Assembly (NCBI RefSeq): GCF_000740795.1
Contig: NZ_JGYG01000001.1
Span: 434,001 to 498,000 of the forward strand
Direction: 5' to 3'
DNA length: 64,000 nucleotides
Origin: Haematobacter massiliensis
Lineage (GTDB): Bacteria > Pseudomonadota > Alphaproteobacteria > Rhodobacterales > Rhodobacteraceae
Shown here piece by piece: positions 8,430 to 17,317 of the stretch. Numbering within the stretch: the stretch's first letter is position 1; each line of letters begins with the position of its first letter. The notes below the pieces were generated by a model. It made no database searches. It worked only from the letters and a program-made list of their open reading frames with translations, and had not been told where the DNA came from. A program made the position numbers and the translations under genes.

Positions 8430-8937
8430 GGAATACCCTCCCTTGCTTCGGCGGCCAGCAAGCCTCAACCGAGCACGCAGGGACTCTGCGCAGAGGGCGC
8501 ATGCGAAACAATTCAGCAAAAGGGTGGAGAAGCGGTTACACCCTTCTCTGGGCAACCGGCAGAAGGGAAACTTCCTCTTTCAGCACCGGGCATTGAGGTG
8601 GCGGTTGCAGATTGCCTTGTGAGACCCATCGCTTGCCGGAACATCGCGCCACCACAGGCCGTGGCTTGCGGATGGCGAAGATGATGCCGCCTGATCCCTC
8701 GGCTGTCATTCACCCCGGTGGACGCCTTGCGACACTGGAAACGGCGATATCGCCGCACGGACATCGGAAAGCAGGATCATCTCGCTCGCACCGCCTCGGC
8801 GCCACCAGTGATTTGCCGCACCCGCTGGCAATTAAGGAGGCCAGAACCTGTAACACACTTGAGGGGTGAGACCGGCGCGGCCCTCGGCAGGAGCAATGCG
8901 CCGCCGCGTCTTGATATACCAAGCATTTCCAATGAAT
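8430..8937. other. Gene-free interval upstream of gfa
   Basis: No convincing gene was found on either strand; short frames are shadows with no family motif. The interval must hold the promoter of the gfa operon near 8430-8550, but no clear -35/-10 pair or operator could be picked out. Confidence 0.55.
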
Positions 8938-9012
8938 TGGAGCGGGCGATGGGAATCGAACCCACGACATTCAGCTTGGGAAGCTGACGTTCTACCTCTG
9001 AACTACACCCGC
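8938..9012 (-). tRNA. tRNA-Gly (anticodon CCC)
   Basis: On the minus strand the sequence begins GCGGGTGTAGTTCAGAGG and ends in an encoded CCA. The acceptor stem (GCGGGTG with CGCCCGC), D arm, anticodon stem TCAGC/GCTGA and T arm GTGGG-TTCGATT-CCCAT all pair. The seven-base anticodon loop TTCCCAA reads CCC, decoding GGG glycine. Length with CCA is 75 nt. Confidence 0.95.
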
Positions 9013-9035
9013 GCGCGGATCGTGTAACATTCTCT

Positions 9036-9054
9036 CCCCTTGCTGCGCAAGGGG
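9036..9054 (-). terminator. Perfect 8-bp hairpin after the CoA-ligase operon
   Basis: CCCCTTGC and GCAAGGGG pair perfectly around a three-base loop, 37 bp after the stop of the last operon gene and 24 bp before the tRNA-Gly. There is no T run, so it may be a weak terminator or a 3' end protector rather than a classic intrinsic terminator. Confidence 0.45.
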
Positions 9055-9090
9055 CGATGGCTGGCCTAGGCCCCGGAAGCGGTGTTCGCG

Positions 9091-10305
9091 TCACCTCTCA
9101 TCAGCGATGACCTTGCCGTCATTCGGCAGCGTTCCTGGGGGGACGATGCGCACCACGCCCTTCAGCTTGGTCACTTCGGCGAGCTTCGCTCCCAAGGGAT
9201 CAGCGGCGGCGGCGGCGGCATGTTCTGCCCACAATTCCATCCTGTCCTGCTCGCCTTCCCGTTTGACCACGAGCCGCACCTTGCCTGTTCCTGCCACGGA
9301 GCGGGCGACGGCAGCCACCTGCTCCGGCCGGACGAACATGCCCTTCACCTTTGTCGCCTGATCCGCGCGACCGAGCCAGCCACGGATCCGCCGGTTGGTC
9401 CTGCCATCATCCGATGGACCGCTCAGGATCGCAGACAAATCACCGGTGGCAAAGCGGAAGAGCGGATAGTCGGGGGAAAGTCTGGTCACCACCACTTCGC
9501 CCACCTCTCCGTCCGGCACAGGCTCTCCCGTGCCGGGGCGCACGATCTCCAGCAGCACCCCTTCGTTCACCACCATGCCCGGCCCATCGCCCTCATAGGC
9601 GACGATCCCCAAGTCGGCGGTTCCGTAACATTGGCGCACCTGTACGCCCCGCCCCGCAAGCTCCAGCCGAAGGGATTCGGGCAGCGCCGCGCCGGAGACG
9701 AGCGCCAGGCGAAGCGAACTCGTATCGGTCCCCTGCTCTGCTCCCTTGTCGAGAATGATCTTGAGGAAATCCGGGGTTCCCACATAGCCGCTCGGCTGGA
9801 ATTGCTCGATGGCGATGAGTTGATCCGCGGTGTTGCCGGGGCCGGTCGGGATCACCGCGCAGCCGATCGCCTCGGCGCCGCTTTCGAACATGAAGGCGGC
9901 GGGTGTCAGGTGATAGGAGAAGGTGTTGAGCACCACGTCGCCCTGCCGCAGCCCCGCCGCGTGAAGTGCCCGCGCGGCACCCCACCAGTCCGGCCCCTTG
10001 CCCTCAGGGTCGAAGATCGGACCGGGAGAGATGAAAAGCCGCCGAAGCTGCCCCCGCTCGGTTGCGGTGAGACCGCCAAACGGGGGAGCGGCCTTCTGCA
10101 TCGCAGAAAGGTCGGACTTCCGAAGAACCGGGAGGGCTGACAAACCGGCCCAGTCATCCACCCGCTCGGGGCTGTCCTTCAGGCGATCCGCCCAATAGGG
10201 CTGCTCCGCCCGCGCGCGGGCCAGCGCCGCATTCAGCCGTGTGAACAGAACCTTGTCGCGTGCGAAAGGGTCCAGGGTTTCCGCCTGGTCGTAGGGTTCG
10301 CCCAT
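9091..10305 (-). CDS. Phenylacetate-CoA ligase-like AMP-forming enzyme
   Basis: The 404-residue protein has the compact ANL-superfamily layout of PaaK-type aryl-CoA ligases: RLFISPGPIFDP replaces the usual Ser/Gly-rich AMP loop, followed by SGYVGTPDFLKIILDK, the adenine motif YGTADLG, the ribose-binding Asp in RFATGDLS and the hinge region LGRADQATKVKGMFV. It should activate an aryl or similar carboxylate to its CoA thioester. The ATG at 10305 follows GGAGAG; upstream residues are not conserved in style. It is the last gene of the ABC importer operon, 11 bp after the LivF-like ATPase, suggesting that the imported compound is trapped as a CoA ester. Substrate not predictable. Confidence 0.85.
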   Translation of the reverse strand: MGEPYDQAETLDPFARDKVLFTRLNAALARARAEQPYWADRLKDSPERVDDWAGLSALPVLRKSDLSAMQKAAPPFGGLTATERGQLRRLFISPGPIFDPEGKGPDWWGAARALHAAGLRQGDVVLNTFSYHLTPAAFMFESGAEAIGCAVIPTGPGNTADQLIAIEQFQPSGYVGTPDFLKIILDKGAEQGTDTSSLRLALVSGAALPESLRLELAGRGVQVRQCYGTADLGIVAYEGDGPGMVVNEGVLLEIVRPGTGEPVPDGEVGEVVVTRLSPDYPLFRFATGDLSAILSGPSDDGRTNRRIRGWLGRADQATKVKGMFVRPEQVAAVARSVAGTGKVRLVVKREGEQDRMELWAEHAAAAAADPLGAKLAEVTKLKGVVRIVPPGTLPNDGKVIADER

Positions 10306-10316
10306 GGCGCTCTCCT

Positions 10317-11105
10317 TCAAGCCAACCAGCGTTTGCGCCGGCGATAGTGCTTCACGTTGCGATAATCGACCTTGCCCGCCCCGCCGAGGTAGAAGTCCTG
10401 CACGTCCGGGTTGCTTTTCAGCACTTCCGCTGCACCCGACATCACCACCTGACCGTTCTCTATGAGATAGGCCCGACCTACCACATCCAGCGTCGCGGCC
10501 GCGTTCTGTTCCACCAGCAGCACGGAGAGCCCTTGCTCTTCATTGATCTTGCGGATGATGGCGAAGATCTCCTGTACCAGAAGCGGCGAGAGGCCGAGCG
10601 AAGGCTCATCCAGCATGACGAGCTTCGGCTCCGTCATGAGCGCGCGCCCAATGGCGAGCATCTGCTGCTCCCCGCCCGAAAGATATCCGGCCTTCGACCG
10701 AATACGCTCCTTCAGGCGGGGGAAATATTCGTAGACCTGTTCGCGGAGTTCGTTGTAACGGGCGGAATTGCCGCCGCGATAGGCGGCGATCAGGTTTTCG
10801 TCCGGCGTGAGATGGCCGAAGATTCGCCGCCCTTCCAGCACATGCACCAGGCCGTCGGCCACCCGTTCTGGCGGCCCCATCTTCAGCAGATCCCGCTCCC
10901 CGAAGCGGATCGTACCGCGTGTGACAAGTCCGCGCTCCGGCCCGAGCAGGCCGGAGATTGCCTTCAGCGTGGTCGACTTCCCCGCGCCGTTGGAGCCGAG
11001 AAGGGCGACCACCTCGCCCTCCCCGACTTCCAGGGACACGCCCTTGATGGCGAGGAACACCTTGTCATAGATCACCTCGACATTCTCGAGGACGAGCCCC
11101 GGCAT
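10317..11105 (-). CDS. Branched-chain-amino-acid-type ABC transporter ATPase (LivF-like)
   Basis: This 262-residue ATPase shows Walker A GSNGAGKST, the signature LSGGEQQMLAIGRAL and Walker B LVMLDEPSLGLSP, the last of which is characteristic of LivF. The C-terminus carries an unusually basic tail (HYRRRKRWLA). It lies 3 bp downstream of the substrate-binding protein gene and belongs to a complete five-component importer. One of two ATPases in the operon; the other (LivG-like) is the first gene. Confidence 0.93.
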   Translation of the reverse strand: MPGLVLENVEVIYDKVFLAIKGVSLEVGEGEVVALLGSNGAGKSTTLKAISGLLGPERGLVTRGTIRFGERDLLKMGPPERVADGLVHVLEGRRIFGHLTPDENLIAAYRGGNSARYNELREQVYEYFPRLKERIRSKAGYLSGGEQQMLAIGRALMTEPKLVMLDEPSLGLSPLLVQEIFAIIRKINEEQGLSVLLVEQNAAATLDVVGRAYLIENGQVVMSGAAEVLKSNPDVQDFYLGGAGKVDYRNVKHYRRRKRWLA

Positions 11106-11108
11106 GGA

Positions 11109-12353
11109 TCAGTTCCCCGCCTTGTATTTGGCAGCCGAACTCTCGATCTCCGCCCGCACGACATCCTGATAGGCGGCGTGCCAGTCGGACACCGGCACCC
11201 AGGCGGAACCGTCCCATTCGGAAACCCGGCCTGCACCGCCGCCCTGATGATCGGTCGCCGTAATGGTGATCGGCGGCATCAGCCCCTCGGCATCGAAATC
11301 GGCGATCTTCTCGAACCCGGCTTTCAGCTTCTCACCCGTCAGCGGGCCACCACCATCGGCAAGTGCCAGCCGCGCCGCCTCCACCGCCACAGCCATCGTG
11401 GCGACACCGAGGTTGTAATAGCTGGTGCCGACGTTGGCTTTCTCGCCCGCGCCGTGGCCCGCATCGATCACCTTGGCCTGAATGCGCTCCAGGATGGGGT
11501 TGTCCATGCCGGAAGCCGTCGCCTCGAACCGCTTGACGCCCTTCATCTGAGCCGCGCCCACATTGGCGGCATCCGTCTCCGCCAGCCAGATGACGGAATA
11601 GATGCTGTTGGGATCGATGCCGTTCTGGATCGCCGTACGGACGGAGACCGCCTGCCCCCCGCCGGCGCCCCAGATCATCACGTAATCCGGGCGGTAGCGC
11701 CGCACCTCAGACCATGCGGCGGACTGTTCGTTGCCCGGGCTGGCATAGGGGAAGGCCTTGAACTCGAACTTCTCCTTCTCGGCCAGATCGTTCAGGATCG
11801 GCAACGGCTCTCGTCCGAAGGGGCTGTCGATATGCACGATAGCGATCTTCTTGCCCTCAAGCCCGCCGTTCGACTTCATGTACTCGACAAGGTTCGCCGC
11901 CTGGGACCAGTAGGTTGCCATCATCGGGAACACGTAGGGAAAGACCGTTCCTTCCGATGCATCGCCCCGGCCGTGGACCGGAGTGATCAGCACTACCTTG
12001 TCCTTGTTCACGCTGTCGATCATCGCGGCGGAAACCGGGGTGGACAGGAAATCGAAGAGGATCGCGCCTTCGTCCCGCGCACGGTTGTAGGCTTCGATGC
12101 CCCTTTGCGGCTGGTTGCCGGTATCGCGAATGATGGCCTCGAACCTGGTGCCGTCGAGACCGCCTTCCTCGTTCACCAGCGTCAGGTAATCGCGCTGCCC
12201 CTGATTGTACTGGCCGGTGACAAAGGTGTAGACGGCGGTGAAATCCTGAAGCAGGCCGATCTTCACGTCATCCGCCCGCGCCGGCCCGCCAATGGCCAGA
12301 CCCGCGAGAACCACGGCGGTCATAGCGCCGCTGCGCATCCATTTCAGTCCCAT
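11109..12353 (-). CDS. Periplasmic substrate-binding protein of the Liv-type ABC importer
   Basis: The 414-residue precursor has a Sec signal peptide (MRSGAMTAVVLAGLAIGGPARA, cleaved near residue 27) and a peripla_BP_6 / LivK-like two-lobed domain beginning DDVKIGLLQDFTAVY. Length is that of the group that binds aromatic or other carboxylates as often as amino acids. The ATG at 12353 is chosen because GGAGG lies five bases upstream. It follows the two permease genes and precedes LivF. Presence of two CoA ligases in the same operon argues for a carboxylic acid ligand instead of an amino acid; this is inference. Confidence 0.9.
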   Translation of the reverse strand: MGLKWMRSGAMTAVVLAGLAIGGPARADDVKIGLLQDFTAVYTFVTGQYNQGQRDYLTLVNEEGGLDGTRFEAIIRDTGNQPQRGIEAYNRARDEGAILFDFLSTPVSAAMIDSVNKDKVVLITPVHGRGDASEGTVFPYVFPMMATYWSQAANLVEYMKSNGGLEGKKIAIVHIDSPFGREPLPILNDLAEKEKFEFKAFPYASPGNEQSAAWSEVRRYRPDYVMIWGAGGGQAVSVRTAIQNGIDPNSIYSVIWLAETDAANVGAAQMKGVKRFEATASGMDNPILERIQAKVIDAGHGAGEKANVGTSYYNLGVATMAVAVEAARLALADGGGPLTGEKLKAGFEKIADFDAEGLMPPITITATDHQGGGAGRVSEWDGSAWVPVSDWHAAYQDVVRAEIESSAAKYKAGN

Positions 12354-12394
12354 GTTTCCTCCCATTTTCCCGGCTCCTCCTTCCGGTCAACTCG

Positions 12395-13468
12395 TCAGCT
12401 CCTGGCGTGGCGGAATGGCCAGACCAGGAAATACTTGCGGATGTTGTCGTAGATCTTTGCCAGCCCCAGCGGCTCGAACAGCAGAAATCCGATAATCATC
12501 GCGCCATAGATCATGAGCGGCAGATGCGAGATGAAGTTCTGGCTGACCGGAACCCACCCCGCCCCTGCCAGAGCGGCGATGGCATTCGTCAGCACGATGG
12601 GCGCAAGCAGCACGAAACCCGCCCCCAGATACGACCCGATGACAGAGCCGAGACCTCCGACCAGCACCATCGCGACGAGCTGGATGGAAACGTTGAAGCC
12701 GAACTGTTCCGGGGTCACGGCGCGATAATAGCAGAAGGCCAGAATGGCCCCGGTCACCCCGCCCATGAAGGAGGAGGTGAAGAACGCCATCAGCTTGTAG
12801 CGGAAGGGATCGACTCCGATGACGGCCGCCGCGAAATCCTTGTCGCGGATCGCCACCAATGCACGCCCGAAGCTCGTCCGTTTCACGTTGAGGAAGAACA
12901 GGGTCATCAGGACCACCCAGCCGAGCGCAAGCCAGTAGCGGGAGGCGAGGCTTTCGATGGGCATGAACAGGAAGCGGACCTCCGGCGTGCGGAGCGTGGC
13001 ATGAGCGCCGCCGGAAATGGCGGGCACGTTCACGATCACCCAGTCCACCAGATACTGCATCGCGAGCGTCGCCATGACGAGGTAAAGCCCCTTCACCCGC
13101 AGCGCTGCCGCCCCGAACACCGTGCCGATCACGGCGGCGACAATCCCTGCGGCCAGCAGCGCGATCTCGAACGGAACTCCGGCCCGAACGATGTGGATCG
13201 CCGCATAGGCCCCGATCGCCATGACCGCCGCAAAGCCGAAGTGCAGTTGCCCTGCCAGCCCCATCAACAGCGTGAGCGAGAGTGCCGCCGCGCTCCAGAT
13301 CACCCAGGGCAGCATATAGGAGCCAAGGTACAGGTCCGACAGATACAGTGGTGCCGCCAGCGCCAATAGCAGCAGAAGGATGACGATGGTCCTGTCCGCA
13401 GGCACGGGCCAGAGCGCGCGGGCACTTTCGTAGCGGCTGTGATGGACGCCGGAGAGACGGTAATACAT
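12395..13468 (-). CDS. Liv-type ABC transporter permease (LivM-like)
   Basis: The 357-residue inner-membrane protein has about nine hydrophobic segments starting at TIVILLLLLALAAPLYL, with the LivM family motifs GLAGQLHFGFAAVMAIGAY and LRVKGLYLVMATLAMQ, and the cytoplasmic EAA-like coupling segment TSFGRALVAIRDKDFAAAV. It forms the channel together with the LivH-like permease, whose stop codon is 1 bp upstream. The TonB-like N-terminal 25 residues are hydrophilic and cytoplasmic. Confidence 0.93.
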   Translation of the reverse strand: MYYRLSGVHHSRYESARALWPVPADRTIVILLLLLALAAPLYLSDLYLGSYMLPWVIWSAAALSLTLLMGLAGQLHFGFAAVMAIGAYAAIHIVRAGVPFEIALLAAGIVAAVIGTVFGAAALRVKGLYLVMATLAMQYLVDWVIVNVPAISGGAHATLRTPEVRFLFMPIESLASRYWLALGWVVLMTLFFLNVKRTSFGRALVAIRDKDFAAAVIGVDPFRYKLMAFFTSSFMGGVTGAILAFCYYRAVTPEQFGFNVSIQLVAMVLVGGLGSVIGSYLGAGFVLLAPIVLTNAIAALAGAGWVPVSQNFISHLPLMIYGAMIIGFLLFEPLGLAKIYDNIRKYFLVWPFRHARS

Positions 13469-13469
13469 G

Positions 13470-14348
13470 TCAGATCCTCTCGATGTCCTCGCGCCCGAAG
13501 ATACCGTAGGGGCGGATCATGATGGTCAGGAGAATGATGAGCGACGTCACGACATCCCGCGTGCCCCCGCCGACGATACTGTCGAGATAGCCGGGGATCA
13601 CCGCCCCCAGCACACCGACGAGGATGCCGCCCACCAGCACGCCGACGATGGAGTCGAGGCCGCCCAGGATCACCACCGCGACCGCGGGGAACAGCAGGGT
13701 GGAAAGCGTCCAGTCCACGCCCTGCGCGGAGCCCCAGAGCGTCCCCGCGACAACTGCGGTCACCCCCGCCAGCCCCCAGGAGATACCGATGGCGCGTTCG
13801 ACGGAGATGCCAACCGCCCAGGAAGAGATGTGGTCGTCCGACACCGCGCGGAGCTTCGTGCCGAGCCGTGTGCGAAAGAACAGCAACGCTGCCCCCACCA
13901 TGATCACCCCGATCGCTCCGCCGATGAGGTAGGTGCGGTTGATGAACACATCCCCCACGATCACCGGCGCAAACCCGATGCCGAGGTCGATCGGCTTCGG
14001 CGTGGCGCCCAGGATACCGGGAACCAGTCCGCGAAGCAGAATGTCCAGCCCTAACGTGAGCATCACGATCATAATGATCGGCTGACCCACCATGCGGCGT
14101 AGCAGCAACCGCTCCACCACCAAGCCCAGCGCGAACATGGCCAGCGCGGCACCGATCACCGCCACCCACATCGGCAGACCGAAGGACAGCAGGAGCCAGA
14201 CCGCATAACCCGCCGTCATCACCAAAGCGCCCTGCGCGAGGTTCGGCACGCCTGCGGATTTGTAGATCAGCACGAAGCCCAGTGCGACAAGGCTGTACAT
14301 CAAGCCGGTCAGCGCGCCGTTGATCACCAGTTCCAAGAAATAGGCCAT
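13470..14348 (-). CDS. Liv-type ABC transporter permease (LivH-like)
   Basis: The 292-residue permease starts MAYFLELVINGALTGLMYSL, the usual LivH N-terminus (family: about 290 aa), and has about eight membrane segments plus the coupling motif RLGTKLRAVSDD. The longer frame upstream is rejected because it overlaps the CoA ligase completely. The start codon overlaps the stop of the preceding ligase gene by one base (TGATG), showing tight translational coupling between a transporter subunit and an enzyme. Confidence 0.93.
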   Translation of the reverse strand: MAYFLELVINGALTGLMYSLVALGFVLIYKSAGVPNLAQGALVMTAGYAVWLLLSFGLPMWVAVIGAALAMFALGLVVERLLLRRMVGQPIIMIVMLTLGLDILLRGLVPGILGATPKPIDLGIGFAPVIVGDVFINRTYLIGGAIGVIMVGAALLFFRTRLGTKLRAVSDDHISSWAVGISVERAIGISWGLAGVTAVVAGTLWGSAQGVDWTLSTLLFPAVAVVILGGLDSIVGVLVGGILVGVLGAVIPGYLDSIVGGGTRDVVTSLIILLTIMIRPYGIFGREDIERI

Positions 14349-16318
14349 CAGCGTCCCTCCCCGCCCTTGACGTCGCGGATAGACAGGCGGCGCTCGATGA
14401 TCCCGGTCTGCCCGTTCTCGTAAGTGATCTGCGCACGGTAATCGACGCTGTCCTGCCCGGCATAGATCGCGTCGATGATCGCGGCATAGCGCTCGTCGAT
14501 CAGGTTGCGGCGGAGCTTGCGGGTGCGGGTCACCTCCCCGTCGTCGGGGTCGAATTCCTTGTGGAGATTGACGAAACGGCTGACGTTCAGGTTCGCCGGC
14601 ATTGCGGAATTCACCTGGGCCACGACGTCGCCGATCAATCCATAGATTTCCGGTCTCTGCGACAATTCGGCGTAGGACGTATAGGCCACACGGTTTTCCT
14701 GCGCCCATTGACCCACGGCCGCGAAATCGATGCAGATGATTGCCGAGAGAAAGTCCCGCCCCGCGCCGATCACGCAGGCATCCTTGATGAACGGCGAGAA
14801 TTTCAGCCGGTTTTCGATATAGGTCGGGATGTAGCGTGTGCCGCCGGCAGTGTGCATGACCTCCGACACCCGGCCCAGCACGATCAACTGGCCGTCCTCC
14901 TCCACCTGCCCGGCATCGCCCGTGTGCAACCAGCCGTCGCGGAGCGTCTCGGCGGTGGATTTGTCATTCTGAAAATAGCCGTCGAAGATGTTGTCGCCCC
15001 GGAGCAGGATCTCCCCGTCCTGCGCGATCCGCATCTCCACGCCGGGGAAAGGCCGCCCTACGGTGGTGAGCGATATATCCTCCGGCTTCTGGGCGACCGC
15101 GAGCGCGCAGTTCTCCGTCTGGCCATAAAACTGCCGCAGGTTCAGGCCGAGCGCGCGGAAGTAGAGGAACACGTCCTCCCCGATCGCCTCCCCCGCCGTG
15201 TAGGCCCGCTTCACCCGGCTCAGGCCGAGATGATCGCGGATCGGGCCGTAGATCAGCACCTCCCCCATCGCACGGCGCAGCCGCTCCGTCGTGGTGGGCA
15301 CATGGCCGGAAAGTCGCTTGCGCTCCAGCTCCACCGCAAAGGGCATGAAGGCATCATGGAGCCGCCGCTTGACACCCGTGGTCTCCGCCACGCCCACCTG
15401 AATGCGCGTCAGCATGGCCGACCAGGCGCGCGGCGCTGCAAAGTAGAGCGTGGGCGCGATCTCCCTCAGGTCGTGCAGCGCGGTTTCCTGCCCCTCCGGC
15501 ACGTGCACGGTGAAGCGGAGCGCCATGGCCGCGCCCACGGAAAATATGAAGTCCCCCACCCAGGCCATCGGGAGATAGGCCATATGGACCTCTCCCTGCT
15601 GAAAATAACCCGCTGCCGCAGCGTTCCGCACACCGGCCAGCACATGCCCATGCTTCAGGGGGATACCTTTCGGCGCGCCTGTGGTGCCGGAGGAGTGCAA
15701 AAGGATCGCCACATCATGCACGGAGGGCCGCGAGAGAAGATCCTCCGCCAGCCCCGGCTCCGCCGCGAGCCGTGCCCGGCCCCGCTCGGAAATCTCGCTG
15801 AAGGCGACGACACCCGGCGCCTCCTTGCCTTTCAGCCCCCGCGGATCGTCATAGATGATGAGCCGGAGACCGGGATGGGTCTCGCGGGCGGTGAGCAGCT
15901 TGTCCACCTGCTCCTGATCCTCCGCGATGGCGACATGGACGCCCTCGCGTTTCATCTGCTGCGCCAGTTCTTCCGCCGGAGCATCCGCATAGGCGGGCGA
16001 TGGGATCGCACGGAGCGCCACAGCCCCCAGCATGCCGAAATACAGGTTCGGCCGATTGTCCCCGATCACCAGAACGATGTCGCCCTGCCCGACACCCTCC
16101 GCCTCCAGCCCGGCGGCGAAGGCAAGCACGGCATCGTGGTAATCCTTCCAGCTGTATTCCTGCCAGATGCCGTGGTCCCGCTCGCGCAAAGCCACATCAG
16201 ATCCATGATCGCGCGCATTCCGCGCCAGCAGGCTCATCAGGTGGTCGTCGGCGACCCAGTCGGGATGCAGCGCTTCGGGGGTGGAGGGGGACGCGGCGCG
16301 GACAGGCTCAAGCTGCAT
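14348..16318 (-). CDS. Long-chain acyl-CoA synthetase-like AMP-binding protein
   Basis: This 656-residue ANL enzyme carries the AMP-binding P-loop LLHSSGTTGAPKG, the motif YGQTENCA, the ATP-binding GWLHTGDAG and the hinge LGRVSEVMHTAGG. It resembles the FadD15/long-chain acyl-CoA synthetase branch and should make an acyl- or aryl-CoA. Start MQLEPVRAA at 16318 (GGGA upstream) overlaps the stop of the LivG-like gene by 11 bp. It is embedded between transporter genes, so uptake and activation are coexpressed. Together with the PaaK-like gene at the operon's end, this gives two ligases for one importer, perhaps for two classes of acid or two steps. Confidence 0.9.
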   Translation of the reverse strand: MQLEPVRAASPSTPEALHPDWVADDHLMSLLARNARDHGSDVALRERDHGIWQEYSWKDYHDAVLAFAAGLEAEGVGQGDIVLVIGDNRPNLYFGMLGAVALRAIPSPAYADAPAEELAQQMKREGVHVAIAEDQEQVDKLLTARETHPGLRLIIYDDPRGLKGKEAPGVVAFSEISERGRARLAAEPGLAEDLLSRPSVHDVAILLHSSGTTGAPKGIPLKHGHVLAGVRNAAAAGYFQQGEVHMAYLPMAWVGDFIFSVGAAMALRFTVHVPEGQETALHDLREIAPTLYFAAPRAWSAMLTRIQVGVAETTGVKRRLHDAFMPFAVELERKRLSGHVPTTTERLRRAMGEVLIYGPIRDHLGLSRVKRAYTAGEAIGEDVFLYFRALGLNLRQFYGQTENCALAVAQKPEDISLTTVGRPFPGVEMRIAQDGEILLRGDNIFDGYFQNDKSTAETLRDGWLHTGDAGQVEEDGQLIVLGRVSEVMHTAGGTRYIPTYIENRLKFSPFIKDACVIGAGRDFLSAIICIDFAAVGQWAQENRVAYTSYAELSQRPEIYGLIGDVVAQVNSAMPANLNVSRFVNLHKEFDPDDGEVTRTRKLRRNLIDERYAAIIDAIYAGQDSVDYRAQITYENGQTGIIERRLSIRDVKGGEGR

Positions 16319-17117
16319 GGCGTCCCTTTCCGATATAAGCCTCAACCACCTTCGGGTCGGCGATCGCTTCCCGCGCCGGTCCCTGGGCGATCTCGGTGCC
16401 GTTGGACAGCACCAGCACCCGGTCGCAGATCGCGGTAATCACGTCCATATGGTGCTCGATGATGAGAACCGTCAGGCCCAGCGCTTCCTGCGCGTCAAGG
16501 ATGAACCGGACCATGTATTCCTTCTCCTCCTGGTTCATGCCCGCCATGGGCTCGTCCAAGACCAGAAGCCGCGGCTCCGCGCAGAGCGCGCGCGCCAGTT
16601 CTACCCGCTTCTGAAGGCCAAGCGGGATGACATCCACATGCTCGTCCCGCGCGCTTTCGAGTTGCAGCAGGTCGATGACCTCCTCCACCTTGCGGCGATG
16701 CGCGACCTCTTCCTTGCGCGCCCACCACGGATAGAAGAACGAGGCCAGCGGATTGGGCCTCATGTAGATGTGGCGGCCCATCAGGATGTTGTCGAGCACG
16801 CTCATTCCATGGAACAGGGCGACATTCTGAAAGGTCCGCGCTACGCCCATAGCCGCAATACGATAGGGTTTCAGGCCGTTTATCTGCCTGCCTTCAAGGG
16901 CGATCCTGCCCTCCTGCGGCGGATAGAACCCGGTGATGGCATTGACGAGGGTCGTCTTGCCCGAGCCGTTCGGTCCGACCAGCCCGAAGATTTCCCCCTG
17001 CCGAACGGCGACGGAGACATCCGTCAGCGCCTTCACCCCGCCAAAGCGGCGGCTCACGTTGTCGCAGACCAGAACCGCTTCTCCAGTCAGAACGGCGGAT
17101 GAAGCCGTTCCCGTCAC
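16308..17117 (-). CDS. Liv-type ABC transporter ATPase (LivG-like)
   Basis: The 269-residue ATPase has Walker A GPNGSGKTT, the LivG hallmark ARTFQNVALFHGMSVLDN, and Walker B LLVLDEPMAGMNQEE followed by the H-loop EHHMD. The signature loop reads PLGLQKRVELARAL, where the usual LSxGxQ is replaced by LGLQKR as in many LivG proteins of this branch. First gene of the seven-gene minus-strand operon; the 200-bp region before it faces a LysR regulator. Confidence 0.93.
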   Translation of the reverse strand: MTGTASSAVLTGEAVLVCDNVSRRFGGVKALTDVSVAVRQGEIFGLVGPNGSGKTTLVNAITGFYPPQEGRIALEGRQINGLKPYRIAAMGVARTFQNVALFHGMSVLDNILMGRHIYMRPNPLASFFYPWWARKEEVAHRRKVEEVIDLLQLESARDEHVDVIPLGLQKRVELARALCAEPRLLVLDEPMAGMNQEEKEYMVRFILDAQEALGLTVLIIEHHMDVITAICDRVLVLSNGTEIAQGPAREAIADPKVVEAYIGKGRHAA

Positions 17118-17317
17118 GCGAACGGTCCGTTCAGCAATGTGAAATGATTCAACGACGGCTGCGCATAGAGCGCGGCCCGACGATCCTCCCGCATTCCCGT
17201 TCCTCCCAAAACAGGTCCGGCATGCCTTGAGGCAATTTCCGGCGATTAGGAGGTTAGCATGATTCTGATTTCTGGTAATAAGGAAATAATCGTAAATATC
17301 TTTCAGGATATCCGAAA
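17118..17317. promoter_or_regulatory. Divergent promoter region between the importer operon and lysR
   Basis: The 200-bp space between two divergent genes turns AT-rich near lysR. An ATT-N12-AAT dyad at 17262-17279 resembles the T-N11-A type of LysR binding sites. LysR proteins usually bind between themselves and a divergent target, so the importer/CoA-ligase operon is the first candidate for regulation, with the downstream aldolase genes second. No exact -35/-10 was assigned. Confidence 0.4.

Noticed and set aside
10260-12452. Long open frame (730 codons) on the plus strand
   Set aside because: Shadow of the LivF-like and binding-protein genes; Arg/His-rich composition and no recognisable domain.
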